DNA from: Paenibacillus_AP thailandensis
GTDB taxonomy: Bacteria > Bacillota > Bacilli > Paenibacillales > Paenibacillaceae
Assembly: GCF_042685365.1 (NCBI RefSeq)
Contig: NZ_JBHUMY010000020.1
Location: 85,423 to 149,422, forward strand
Length of the DNA: 64,000 bases
Direction: 5' to 3'
Position numbers and translations under genes: made by a program. This document shows positions 35,039 to 42,801 of this stretch, piece after piece (the stretch's first letter is position 1; each line of letters opens with the position of its first letter). The notes below the pieces were generated by a model. That model did not search any database. It had not been told where the DNA came from and saw nothing but the letters and a program-made list of their open reading frames with translations.

Positions 35039-36370
35039 TTACTTCGCAACTCCGGTTTTGCTCAGACGCGCCGGAATCACGTCGTTGCATACGATGTTGT
35101 CCAGCGACTCGCGCTTTACGACAAGATCGGCTTCGCCGTTTTGAACGAATACGACGGCCGGACGACGGATCCGGTTATAGTTGCTCGCCATCGCGTAGTT
35201 GTAAGCGCCCGTGCAAAATACGGCAAGCAGGTCGCCCGGATTCGCCTTCGGAAGCTCCAGGTCCCAGATCAGCATATCGCCGCTTTCGCAGCATTTGCCG
35301 GCGATCGATACCGTTTCTTCGGCCGGCTCGTTCGCACGGTTCGCGAGGACGGCTTCGTATTTCGATTGATACAGTGCAGGACGCGGGTTATCCGTCATGC
35401 CGCCGTCGACGGCCACATATTTGCGGACGCCCGGAATATTTTTGCTCGTGCCGACCGTATAGAGCGTCGTGCCGGCGTCGCCGACCATGCTGCGGCCCGG
35501 CTCTACCCAAATTTCAGGCAGCGGATATTCCGCGGCCGTAAAGTTTGTAACAACCGCATCCGTAATCGCGCCGACATATTCGGCGATCGGAAGCGGCTTG
35601 TCTCCTTCGACGTAACGAATGCCGAAGCCCCCGCCGAGATTCACCACGCTGAACGTCAAGCCAAGCTCCGCGCGAACGGAAACGGCGAACTGCGCTACTT
35701 TGTCCACCGCCATCCGGAAGCCTTCCACCTCGAAAATTTGCGAGCCGATATGGGAGTGTACGCCCAAAACGACGAGGTTCGGAAGTTTCATCGCTTCCTC
35801 GATCGCTTGACGCGCAGCTCCGTTGCCGATGTCGAAGCCGAACTTCGAATCTTGCTGGCCCGTCGAGATGTAATCGTGCGTATGCGCCTCGACGCCCGGC
35901 GTCACGCGCAGCAGGATGTTGACTTTTTTGCCTTTGTCGCCGGCAAGCGCGTTAAGCAGCTGCAGCTCCACGAAGTTGTCCACGACAAAGCAGCCGATGC
36001 CCGCATCCAGCGCCATGTTGATTTCGTCGGGCGTCTTGTTATTGCCATGGAAGTGAATGCGCTCGACCGGAAAACCGGCTTGCAGAGCGGTGTACAGCTC
36101 GCCGTCCGAGACGACGTCAAGCGACAGCCCTTCCTGTTCGGCGATGGCGCACATCGCCATCACGCTGAACGCTTTGCTCGCGTAAGCGACCTGAAACTTC
36201 AAGCCGGAAGCTTTGAAAGCTTCCACATATTCGCGGGCCCGCTGGCGGACCAGCGCTTCGTCCACGATATAGAGCGGCGTGCCGAATTTTTGGGCCAGAT
36301 CGGTCACGTCGTTGCCGCCAATTTCCAAATGGCCTAGTTCGTTTATTTTGCTCGTTCCATGCAAGAACAT
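35039..36370 (-). CDS. lysA: Diaminopimelate decarboxylase
   Basis: LysA removes CO2 from meso-diaminopimelate to give lysine. The 443-residue PLP enzyme has the Schiff-base lysine in QVAYASKAF (about residue 61), the HIGSQIF motif, the glycine-rich GGGFGIRY phosphate-binding loop, and the CCESGDML catalytic cysteine segment. It is downstream of spoVAF as in B. subtilis, but 157 bp away with an inverted repeat between, so it may have its own promoter. Confidence 0.96.
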   Translation of the reverse strand: MFLHGTSKINELGHLEIGGNDVTDLAQKFGTPLYIVDEALVRQRAREYVEAFKASGLKFQVAYASKAFSVMAMCAIAEQEGLSLDVVSDGELYTALQAGFPVERIHFHGNNKTPDEINMALDAGIGCFVVDNFVELQLLNALAGDKGKKVNILLRVTPGVEAHTHDYISTGQQDSKFGFDIGNGAARQAIEEAMKLPNLVVLGVHSHIGSQIFEVEGFRMAVDKVAQFAVSVRAELGLTFSVVNLGGGFGIRYVEGDKPLPIAEYVGAITDAVVTNFTAAEYPLPEIWVEPGRSMVGDAGTTLYTVGTSKNIPGVRKYVAVDGGMTDNPRPALYQSKYEAVLANRANEPAEETVSIAGKCCESGDMLIWDLELPKANPGDLLAVFCTGAYNYAMASNYNRIRRPAVVFVQNGEADLVVKRESLDNIVCNDVIPARLSKTGVAK

Positions 36371-36432
36371 CTATAATTCCCCTCGCTTTATCGGCGGAGA
36401 AGGCAGGACATGTCCAAAAGCCCGGGCCGCCT

Positions 36433-36484
36433 GGATAGAATAATATCATTTGCATCTATAGCATCAGTATATAATATTCTATCC
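36433..36484. repeat. AT-rich inverted repeat upstream of lysA
   Basis: GGATAGAATA (36433-36442) and TATTCTATCC (36475-36484) are perfect 10-bp complements 32 bases apart, in the 157-bp gap between spoVAF and lysA. No T-run follows on the minus strand. It may be an operator or an mRNA hairpin; no regulator is identified. Confidence 0.6.
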
Positions 36485-36527
36485 GCGAGAGATATGGATA
36501 AATTAGCAATAGATTTGTATTTTGCGG

Positions 36528-38279
36528 TCACTCCGGGTCAGGCATTTTTTCCAGCTGCTGAGGCCGCAAGTTATTGGGACGGCGCTTATTCCGAAGTACC
36601 GGAACGCGGAACAAAATATTGGCGCACCCGTTCATGTCGAACGGGATGAAAGGCCACATGTAGGGCCGGTTAAACGAACGGTTCAAGCACAGCAGGATCA
36701 TGATGCACGTGAACGTAATAACGAGCCCCGGAACCTTGAAAAAAGCGACCGCGACGATAAGAAGCAGCCGGACCAGCCGGTTGGCGAGCCCAAGCTCGTA
36801 GCTCGGCGTCGCGAACATGCCGATCGCCGCAACCGCCATATACAAGATAACCTCGTTAACGAACACGCCCGTCTTGACCGCGATATCTCCGATCAGAATG
36901 GCGGCGACGAGAGACATGGCCGTAGCCAGCGGCGTCGGCGTATGGACCGAAGCCATGCGCATCAGATCGACGCCAAGCTCCGCGATCAGAAACTGGACGA
37001 CAAGCGGCAGCTTGCCCGTCTCCTGCGGACCGACAAAGCCGAGCCAGCCGGGCTTGTATTCCGGATGCATGACGAAAAGCAGCCATAGCGGCAGCATAAA
37101 CAGCGAAGCGAATATTCCAAGGAAGCGAACCCACCGGAGATAGGTGCCCATAAACGGCGTCTGCCGGTTCTCTTCGGCATGCTGGACTAGATCGAAAAAC
37201 GTCGTCGGCAGAATCATGACGCTCGGCGACGTATCGACAAGCACGATGACGGAGCCTTCGAGCAGATGCGACGACACGACGTCCGGACGTTCCGAGTAGC
37301 GCACGTTCGGAAACGGGTTCCAGCCCAGCCTGAACGTCGCTTCCTCCAGCTGCTTGTCCGCCAGCGGCAAGCCGTCCAGCTGGACCGCCTTAATTTTGTC
37401 CTTGATCGACTCCAGCAGCTCCTTATCGACCAGATCGTCGATGTACGCGACGCATATATCCGTCTGCGTTCTTTCGCCGACCCGGATCAGCTCGTAACGG
37501 AGCATCGGATCGCGGAGCCTTCTCCGGATCAGGGATACGTTGACCATAAGCGTCTCCGTAAAGCCGTCGCGGCTTCCGCGAACGACCCTTTCGATGGACG
37601 GCTCCTCCGGTCCTCTGGCCGGAAAGCTTTTGGCGTCGATTATGATCGCATAAGGCTCCCCATCAATGAAAAAAGCGGTGTCTCCGGCCATGACGCTCGT
37701 CAGCATCTTGTTCCAGTCCGGCTGTTCGCTTGCTTGCGCCGCCGGTACGAATTCGTTGAAAAAAGCTTTAAAGGCGTCCCCGGACACATTGTCCGGATGC
37801 AGGAACGTAAGCCGCTTAATCATCCCGCTCAAAATCTGATTGCTCGTCAAGCCGTTCATATAAAAAAACGCCGTTCTTCGTTCGCCGAACGTCATCTCGC
37901 GGACGACGATGTCGAAGCTGACGCCAAGGCCGATTTCTTTCCTCAGCCGCTCAAGCACCTTGTCGATATCGTCCGGAATCGGGTGCAGCCCCTCGTCCTC
38001 GGCCTTCGACGTGTTTGCCGTCACTTGGCCGGTTATCATCCCTTTTTTGCCGCCGTCCCGGCGTTCGCCGGTTCGATCGCCTTCCGGCAGCCCGGACCGA
38101 CCGTACTCCTCGCTTCGCCTGTATTCCTCTCGGCGGCCGTATTCCTCTCGGCGGCCGAACTCGCCCGTGCCGGACTCTTCGAATTCCCGCTGTCCGCGGT
38201 TCATCGCAACGAAGTCCTCAAGCATTCCATCCTGCCCGCTTTTACCGTATCGATCGCGATCCTCGTAATTGTTCGGCAT
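36528..38279 (-). CDS. spoVAF: Spore germinant-receptor-like protein SpoVAF with N-terminal repeat extension
   Basis: From about residue 100 the 583-residue protein follows the GerA-family A-subunit pattern. A soluble domain (ERRTAFFYMNGLTSNQIL) is followed by GSVIVLVDTSPSVMILPTTF, then four or five membrane helices ending in FNRPYMWPFIPFD. SpoVAF works with other SpoVA proteins in calcium-dipicolinate release during germination. The first ~95 residues are extra compared with B. subtilis (493 aa). They are highly charged and contain a repeated REEYGR motif at residues 41-63 (FGRREEYGRREEYRRSEEYG). GGGGTGAAGG precedes the ATG, so the extension appears genuine. Confidence 0.9.
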   Translation of the reverse strand: MPNNYEDRDRYGKSGQDGMLEDFVAMNRGQREFEESGTGEFGRREEYGRREEYRRSEEYGRSGLPEGDRTGERRDGGKKGMITGQVTANTSKAEDEGLHPIPDDIDKVLERLRKEIGLGVSFDIVVREMTFGERRTAFFYMNGLTSNQILSGMIKRLTFLHPDNVSGDAFKAFFNEFVPAAQASEQPDWNKMLTSVMAGDTAFFIDGEPYAIIIDAKSFPARGPEEPSIERVVRGSRDGFTETLMVNVSLIRRRLRDPMLRYELIRVGERTQTDICVAYIDDLVDKELLESIKDKIKAVQLDGLPLADKQLEEATFRLGWNPFPNVRYSERPDVVSSHLLEGSVIVLVDTSPSVMILPTTFFDLVQHAEENRQTPFMGTYLRWVRFLGIFASLFMLPLWLLFVMHPEYKPGWLGFVGPQETGKLPLVVQFLIAELGVDLMRMASVHTPTPLATAMSLVAAILIGDIAVKTGVFVNEVILYMAVAAIGMFATPSYELGLANRLVRLLLIVAVAFFKVPGLVITFTCIMILLCLNRSFNRPYMWPFIPFDMNGCANILFRVPVLRNKRRPNNLRPQQLEKMPDPE

Positions 38280-38316
38280 CTGCCTTCACCCCGCTGTATA
38301 ATCTTTTTGGATGCTT

Positions 38317-38745
38317 TCACCATTGGAACCAAAGCCAATCAAACAAAGACCCCGCGAGCTTGCCGAGCACCATGGCCATAACCAATCCGACGGTGTACTT
38401 GGACAGATGCAGACGTTTGGCCATAATCGGGAGCACGTTCATGACCTCCGTAAGCGCGGCCGCAAGCATGCCGACAAACACACCGTCCAACAGCCCAGGC
38501 AAAATAAGCGGCCAAGTATCCGGCAGCCCGAACCGCCATTCGAAAAAATCGGCCGCCGTCCAATACAGCGATCCGCATACGACCGCCGTCTCGAACCAGA
38601 CGGCTTTCCTGAACGCGTTCCCAAGCTGGGCAAGACGGGGGATGAGGTCAAACACGATGAGCAGCGCCACCGACGCGCTGCCGACGGCGAGACCGCCCGA
38701 AAACCCCAACACGGCCACGAACAGATTGGGAACCCAGTCAGCCAT
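38317..38745 (-). CDS. spoVAB: Stage V sporulation protein AB
   Basis: The 142-residue membrane protein has four to five helices, and the signature GLLDGVFVGMLAAALTEVM followed by NVLPIMAKRL that is shared with B. subtilis SpoVAB. SpoVA proteins move calcium dipicolinate into the forespore. Its start overlaps the end of spoVAA by eight bases. The next gene is spoVAF, 37 bp on; spoVAC, spoVAD and spoVAE, which follow spoVAB in B. subtilis, are absent. Confidence 0.9.
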   Translation of the reverse strand: MADWVPNLFVAVLGFSGGLAVGSASVALLIVFDLIPRLAQLGNAFRKAVWFETAVVCGSLYWTAADFFEWRFGLPDTWPLILPGLLDGVFVGMLAAALTEVMNVLPIMAKRLHLSKYTVGLVMAMVLGKLAGSLFDWLWFQW

Positions 38746-39382
38746 GAGCGTCCTCTTCCCCGCTGCCGTTCTTTTTGCTCATTTCCTCGGCAATCACGTA
38801 TGCGTTAAGATTTTCCTGGTACGTATACAGCTCGACCTCGAGCGGATTAGGCTCTTCGTTAAACTTTTTGCGGAACAGATGGTTGAAAAAAACGGCCATC
38901 CCGAGCCCGATTCCGACGGAATACGGGATTTGAAACCATAGCGGATGATCGACCCGCTTGCCGGTAATAAGCTCGACGAGCCGGATTTGAACCTCCTTCA
39001 TGCTGACGTCCGTATGAAAGTTCATAATCGCGAGCCCCGCCCCGAAAAAAAGAAGCAGCCATGCGGCCGCGAGCACGAGGATGCGGGGCTTCGGCGGCTT
39101 GCCCGAAACGATAATGAGCACCTGCGGTTCGCCGAACGTCTCGATGGTCAGCTCCGGCGAGTGCTGCTTGATGGCTTTGACGATATGCAAAATGTCGAGA
39201 ACCGCCCGGTTCCCTTCCCCGGCATGATGGCGATACACCTGCATTTCCTTCATGGCCTGCTCCGTCTCTTCGTTGTCCGCCAGCAGCCTGGCGATCATCC
39301 CGAGCGTCACGGTTCTGTCCGGCCGAATAACCACTTTTTTCTTCAGACGCAGATAGAGGACCGGCTTGCTCGCATTCTCCAT
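38738..39382 (-). CDS. spoVAA: Stage V sporulation protein AA
   Basis: The 214-residue protein has a soluble N-terminal domain (VLYLRLKKKVVIRPDRTVTL) and two membrane helices, at about residues 102-122 and 155-175. This is the SpoVAA layout. It belongs to the forespore operon that delivers dipicolinate to the spore core. It lies 203 bp downstream of sigF beyond a terminator-like hairpin, so a SigG promoter in that gap is likely, though I did not find a clear consensus. Confidence 0.9.
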   Translation of the reverse strand: MENASKPVLYLRLKKKVVIRPDRTVTLGMIARLLADNEETEQAMKEMQVYRHHAGEGNRAVLDILHIVKAIKQHSPELTIETFGEPQVLIIVSGKPPKPRILVLAAAWLLLFFGAGLAIMNFHTDVSMKEVQIRLVELITGKRVDHPLWFQIPYSVGIGLGMAVFFNHLFRKKFNEEPNPLEVELYTYQENLNAYVIAEEMSKKNGSGEEDAHG

Positions 39383-39569
39383 CTCTCATCATCCTTTTGA
39401 ATTTCCTTGCGGCCGCGAAGCCGCTTGGGCCGCCAGCCATTTCCTCCTTAGTATGCTTAATTTTGACCCGCCTCATCCCTATCGCTTCGCCTCTTCTCCG
39501 AGTTCGTCAGCTTTCAAAAACATGCCTTACCGGGCAAATTCGATTAACCCGTTCTCGCGCAAGAAAGCC

Positions 39570-39606
39570 AAAAAGACCAGCCGCCTCATTGGGCGATCTG
39601 GTCTTT
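39570..39606 (-). terminator. Terminator overlapping the sigF stop codon
   Basis: On the minus strand AAAGACCAG (39606-39598) pairs with CTGGTCTTT (39580-39572), with GCCC/GGC pairing inside. A short TTTTT tract (from TCTTTTTGG) follows. The sigF TGA lies inside the hairpin, so the terminator is partly coded by the last sigF codons and should reduce read-through into spoVA. Confidence 0.8.
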
Positions 39607-40341
39607 GATGGACTGCAATATTTTTTTCTCCAGTCTTGAAACCTGAACCTGGGATATGCCGAGGCGGCTGGCGACCTCCGATTGGGTTTTGTCCCGGTAA
39701 TACCGCAAATAAACGATGAGCCGCTCGCGCTCGTTAAGCCCTTCGATCGCCTCGACCAGCGCAAGCTTGTCGAACCACCGCTCCTGCGAATCGTCCGCAA
39801 TCTGGTCCATCAGCGTGATCGGATCGCCGTCGTTTTCGAACACCGTTTCGTGAATGGAAGCGGGAGGCTTGTTCGCCTCCTGGGCGAATACGACATCCTC
39901 CGGCGAAATGCCCAGTCTGTCGGCCACTTCCTTGACGGTAGGCAGACGTCCGAGCGTCTTCGACAGCTCGTCTTTCATTTTGCGGACACGGTTGGCCGTC
40001 TCCTTGAGCGACCGGCTCACTTTAAGCGTGCCGTCGTCCCGGAGAAACCGCTGGATTTCGCCGATGATCATCGGAACGGCATACGTCGAAAATTTCACGT
40101 CATACGACAAGTCGAACTTGTCGACCGACTTCAGCAGGCCGATGCAGCCGATCTGAAACAGATCCTCCGGCTCGTAGCCCCGGTTGATGAACCGCTGCAC
40201 GACCGACCAAACGAGCCTGATATTGCACTGCACCAGCGTATCGCGGGCGATCGTGTCGCCCGATTGGCTCAAAGCGATCAGCCGCTTAACCTCCGCGTCG
40301 TCCAAATACGGCTGAGCCGTTTGTTTCAAGTCAACGTCCAT
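39586..40341 (-). CDS. sigF: Forespore sigma factor SigF
   Basis: The 251-residue sigma-70 family protein shows region 2 (YEPEDLFQIGCIGLLKSVDK, and KFSTYAVPMIIGEIQRFLRD), region 3, and a region 4 helix-turn-helix ending EVASRLGISQVQVSRLEKK. SigF is the first forespore-specific sigma factor and is held inactive by SpoIIAB. It is the third gene of spoIIAA-spoIIAB-sigF, 16 bp after spoIIAB. Confidence 0.97.
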   Translation of the reverse strand: MDVDLKQTAQPYLDDAEVKRLIALSQSGDTIARDTLVQCNIRLVWSVVQRFINRGYEPEDLFQIGCIGLLKSVDKFDLSYDVKFSTYAVPMIIGEIQRFLRDDGTLKVSRSLKETANRVRKMKDELSKTLGRLPTVKEVADRLGISPEDVVFAQEANKPPASIHETVFENDGDPITLMDQIADDSQERWFDKLALVEAIEGLNERERLIVYLRYYRDKTQSEVASRLGISQVQVSRLEKKILQSIKDQIAQ

Positions 40342-40357
40342 GGGCTCACCTCAGCCG

Positions 40358-40804
40358 CTAATTGTACAGCGCTTTCTTCGATTCGATTCGTTTCATCATC
40401 GACACCCTCGTTCCGCCGCTCAGCTCGCTGACCACGTCGAACTGATCCATGAAATTTTCCATAATGGTAAAGCCCATGCCCGAGCGCTCCAGCTCCGGCT
40501 TCGAAGTGTAGAGCGGCTGTCTGGCCAGCTCGAGATCCTCGATTCCTTTGCCTTTGTCGCTAACGACGACCGATACGGCGTCTCCGTCGATGCAGGCTTC
40601 GATCGTAACAACGCCTTCCGGGTTGCCGTCGTAGCCGTGAATGATGGCGTTCGTGACCGCTTCGGACACCGCCGTTTTCAAATCGTTAAGCTCGTCCATC
40701 GTCGGATCAAGCTGGGATACGAAAGCCGCTACCGCAATCCGCGCAAACGCCTCGTTCTCCGAACGGGCGCTGAAGGATAAGGTCATTTCGTTGCGCTCGC
40801 TCAT
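40358..40804 (-). CDS. spoIIAB: Anti-sigma F factor / SpoIIAA kinase SpoIIAB
   Basis: This 148-residue GHKL-fold protein has the N box (LKTAVSEAVTNAIIHGY), the G1 box (DKGKGIEDL) and the G2 box (RSGMGFTIMENFMD). It binds SigF and also phosphorylates SpoIIAA on serine. The start overlaps the spoIIAA stop (ATGA), so the antagonist and its inhibitor are translationally coupled, which helps keep the stoichiometry. Confidence 0.97.
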   Translation of the reverse strand: MSERNEMTLSFSARSENEAFARIAVAAFVSQLDPTMDELNDLKTAVSEAVTNAIIHGYDGNPEGVVTIEACIDGDAVSVVVSDKGKGIEDLELARQPLYTSKPELERSGMGFTIMENFMDQFDVVSELSGGTRVSMMKRIESKKALYN

Positions 40805-41154
40805 GATACCACCTCCAAACTGGAAATTGCCGCTCTTTCATTGTCGTAAATATCCAAAATTTTAAACAACCCGGACATTTCCAGAAGCCGGTGAACGTTC
40901 GCGTTCACGCCGCAGACGACCATCTTGCCGCCCCTGCTTTTCACTTGCTTGTAGCGCCCGAGAATGACGCCGAGGCCCGAGCTGTCCATAAACTGCAAGC
41001 TCTCCAGGTTCAAAATGATATGGCTGCTTGTCCCTCTCATGATCGCTTCCTCCGTTTTATAGCGGACGATATCTGCCGTATGATGGTCCAGCTCTCCATA
41101 CAGGCGGACGATAAGCACGTTGCGGTAATGCTCCAATTCCAATTGCAGGCTCAT
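40801..41154 (-). CDS. spoIIAA: Anti-anti-sigma F factor SpoIIAA
   Basis: The 117-residue STAS-domain protein has the phosphorylatable serine in FMDSSGLGVILGRYK. Unphosphorylated SpoIIAA frees SigF from SpoIIAB after SpoIIE acts in the forespore. The ATG at 41154 follows AAGGAGTG; a longer in-frame start exists but has no good ribosome site. A SigH-like promoter lies about 50-80 bp upstream. Confidence 0.96.
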   Translation of the reverse strand: MSLQLELEHYRNVLIVRLYGELDHHTADIVRYKTEEAIMRGTSSHIILNLESLQFMDSSGLGVILGRYKQVKSRGGKMVVCGVNANVHRLLEMSGLFKILDIYDNERAAISSLEVVS

Positions 41155-41203
41155 AGCGGCTTGTTCACTCCTTCGCTCGTCTATTGATCTGGATTGAACT
41201 AGC

Positions 41204-41232
41204 ATTTCTCTTTCGCTTTGCGCTTTTCCTGC
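41204..41232 (-). promoter_or_regulatory. Candidate SigH promoter of the spoIIA operon
   Basis: On the minus strand GCAGGAAAA (41232-41224) matches the SigH -35 region. AGAGAAAT (41211-41204) resembles the -10 GAAT region with one mismatch, at a spacing of 12. The spoIIA operon is SigH- and Spo0A-dependent in B. subtilis. Spo0A boxes were not scored. Confidence 0.55.
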
Positions 41233-41270
41233 TCCGCGACAAAACTAGAAGAAGCCGGCTAATAGTTGAC

Positions 41271-41311
41271 AAAAAAACCGCGGCCGGACGACATCATCCG
41301 ATGTCGCCGGC
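41271..41311 (-). terminator. Terminator of dacF
   Basis: On the minus strand GCCGGCGACATC (41311-41300) pairs with GATGTCGTCCGGC (41295-41283) with one bulged base. After CGCGG, seven T residues follow. It lies 23 bp after the dacF stop and before spoIIAA, so it uncouples spoIIA from most dacF transcripts. Confidence 0.9.
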
Positions 41312-41333
41312 GAGAAGCGGCGAATGATCCCGA

Positions 41334-42530
41334 TTACGAAAACAGCCCGCCCAGCGATCGCTTCACCATCGTCCATAACCCCGCTTTGGCGATATCTTCC
41401 GGAGCCTCCAGCGGAAATTGCTTCACTTGCTGATTGCCTTGATAGACGACCAGAGTGCCGATTTTCTGGCCTTTGGCGACCGGGGCTTTCAACGTTGCGT
41501 CCAGCTTCAGCTCGTACCGGATCTCCTTCGTATCCGTGCCCTTGCGAAGAAGGATGCCGTACGATTCGCCGGCGACAAGCGGCAGCGTCCGGACTGCGCC
41601 TTTCTCGATCTTCACCTCGCCGATCGTATCACCCGGCTTGAAAATGGGATAATTCATATATTGCGCGAACGAATAATCGAACATTTGCGTTACTTCGGCG
41701 TTTCTCGTCTTCGTGTTGGGCTCTCCCATCACGACCGCGATAACGCGGAATCCGTCCCGCTTGGCCGTAGCGGTCAAGCAATATTTCGCTTCCGACGTAT
41801 AACCGGTTTTCAGACCGTCGGCACCGCTGTAGAAGCGGACCAGCTTGTTCGTGTTCACGAGCCAGAACGGCTTCTCGGACGTTTTGCGCAAATGGTCCTG
41901 ATACAAGCCCGTAAATTTCGTAATTTCCTCATACTTCAACAGTTCGCGGCTCATCACCGCAATGTCGTGCGCGGAAGTGTAATGATCGGCGGCGGGCAAG
42001 CCGTTGCAATTGACGAAATGCGTGTCTTTAAGGCCCAGCTCCCGCGCTTTCGCGTTCATCATCTCGACGAATTGCTGCTCGGTTCCCGCAATTTTTTCGG
42101 CCATCGCCACCGAGGCGTCGTTGCCCGATGCAAGAGCGATCCCTTTCAGAAGCTCCTCTACGGTCATTTCTTCGCCGGGCTCCAAAAAAATTTGCGACCC
42201 GCCCATCGAGGAAGCGTATTCGCTTGCCGTCACTTTATCCGACATTTTGATTTTGCCGCTTTCAATCGACTCCATGATCAGCAGCATCGTCATCACTTTC
42301 GTAATGCTGGCCGGCGGCAGCTTGTCGTGGCTGTTTTTCTCGAAAATAACCGTGCCCGTATCCGCATCGATCAGAATGGCAGAACGGGCGGATGCCGCCA
42401 GATTCGGAGAAGCGGGCGATTCCTTCGCGGGTGCCTCGCCGGGCGCTGCGATCGCATGCCCCGAATCCGCGGCCGGAACGAGCCCCATCGCAATGACGGC
42501 TGCAGCTAACAGTAGCTTGAACATTCTCAT
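41334..42530 (-). CDS. dacF: D-alanyl-D-alanine carboxypeptidase DacF
   Basis: The 398-residue penicillin-binding protein has a signal peptide (residues 1-~28) and the active-site motifs ASITKVMT (SxxK), ASGNDASVAMAE (SGN) and GLKTGYTSEA (KTG). A C-terminal beta-rich domain and an amphipathic end (DIAKAGLWTMVKRSLGGLF) follow that could anchor it to the membrane. DacF is forespore-expressed in B. subtilis and shapes cortex cross-linking. Position upstream of spoIIAA distinguishes it from the other DacA-type enzymes. Confidence 0.93.
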   Translation of the reverse strand: MRMFKLLLAAAVIAMGLVPAADSGHAIAAPGEAPAKESPASPNLAASARSAILIDADTGTVIFEKNSHDKLPPASITKVMTMLLIMESIESGKIKMSDKVTASEYASSMGGSQIFLEPGEEMTVEELLKGIALASGNDASVAMAEKIAGTEQQFVEMMNAKARELGLKDTHFVNCNGLPAADHYTSAHDIAVMSRELLKYEEITKFTGLYQDHLRKTSEKPFWLVNTNKLVRFYSGADGLKTGYTSEAKYCLTATAKRDGFRVIAVVMGEPNTKTRNAEVTQMFDYSFAQYMNYPIFKPGDTIGEVKIEKGAVRTLPLVAGESYGILLRKGTDTKEIRYELKLDATLKAPVAKGQKIGTLVVYQGNQQVKQFPLEAPEDIAKAGLWTMVKRSLGGLFS

Positions 42531-42658
42531 AGTACAGGTATCCTCCTAAGTCTGTTTGGCCCCTCCTTCCGCGAGAAAGGAGCCGCAAATCGGCTATAGT
42601 TCCTTCCCATTGTCGGCTTGTTTGAAGAAAAATATTCCATGCGCGCTTCTCCGTTTAC

Positions 42659-42717
42659 AAAAAAACACCGCGTTTACGGAACGCTTATTCAAAAAGCGAA
42701 CCGCAAACAACGGTGTG
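42659..42717 (-). terminator. Terminator of the pdp unit
   Basis: On the minus strand ACACCG...CGGTGT, TTTGCGG...CCGTAAA and CGCTT...AAGCG form one interrupted hairpin, followed by a run of six or seven T residues (42666-42660). It lies between the pdp stop (42802) and the dacF start (42530). Confidence 0.85.
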
Positions 42718-42801
42718 TCGAATTTATGCGATTATCGGGTTATGGTGCGCGTTAATGAGAAAACCTCTACCCGAGGCCATTCAAGGATGCGAAGGCCGCG
42801 T

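Noticed and set aside
35141..36337. 398-codon plus-strand frame opposite lysA
   Set aside because: Shadow frame; lysA carries all expected catalytic motifs on the other strand.
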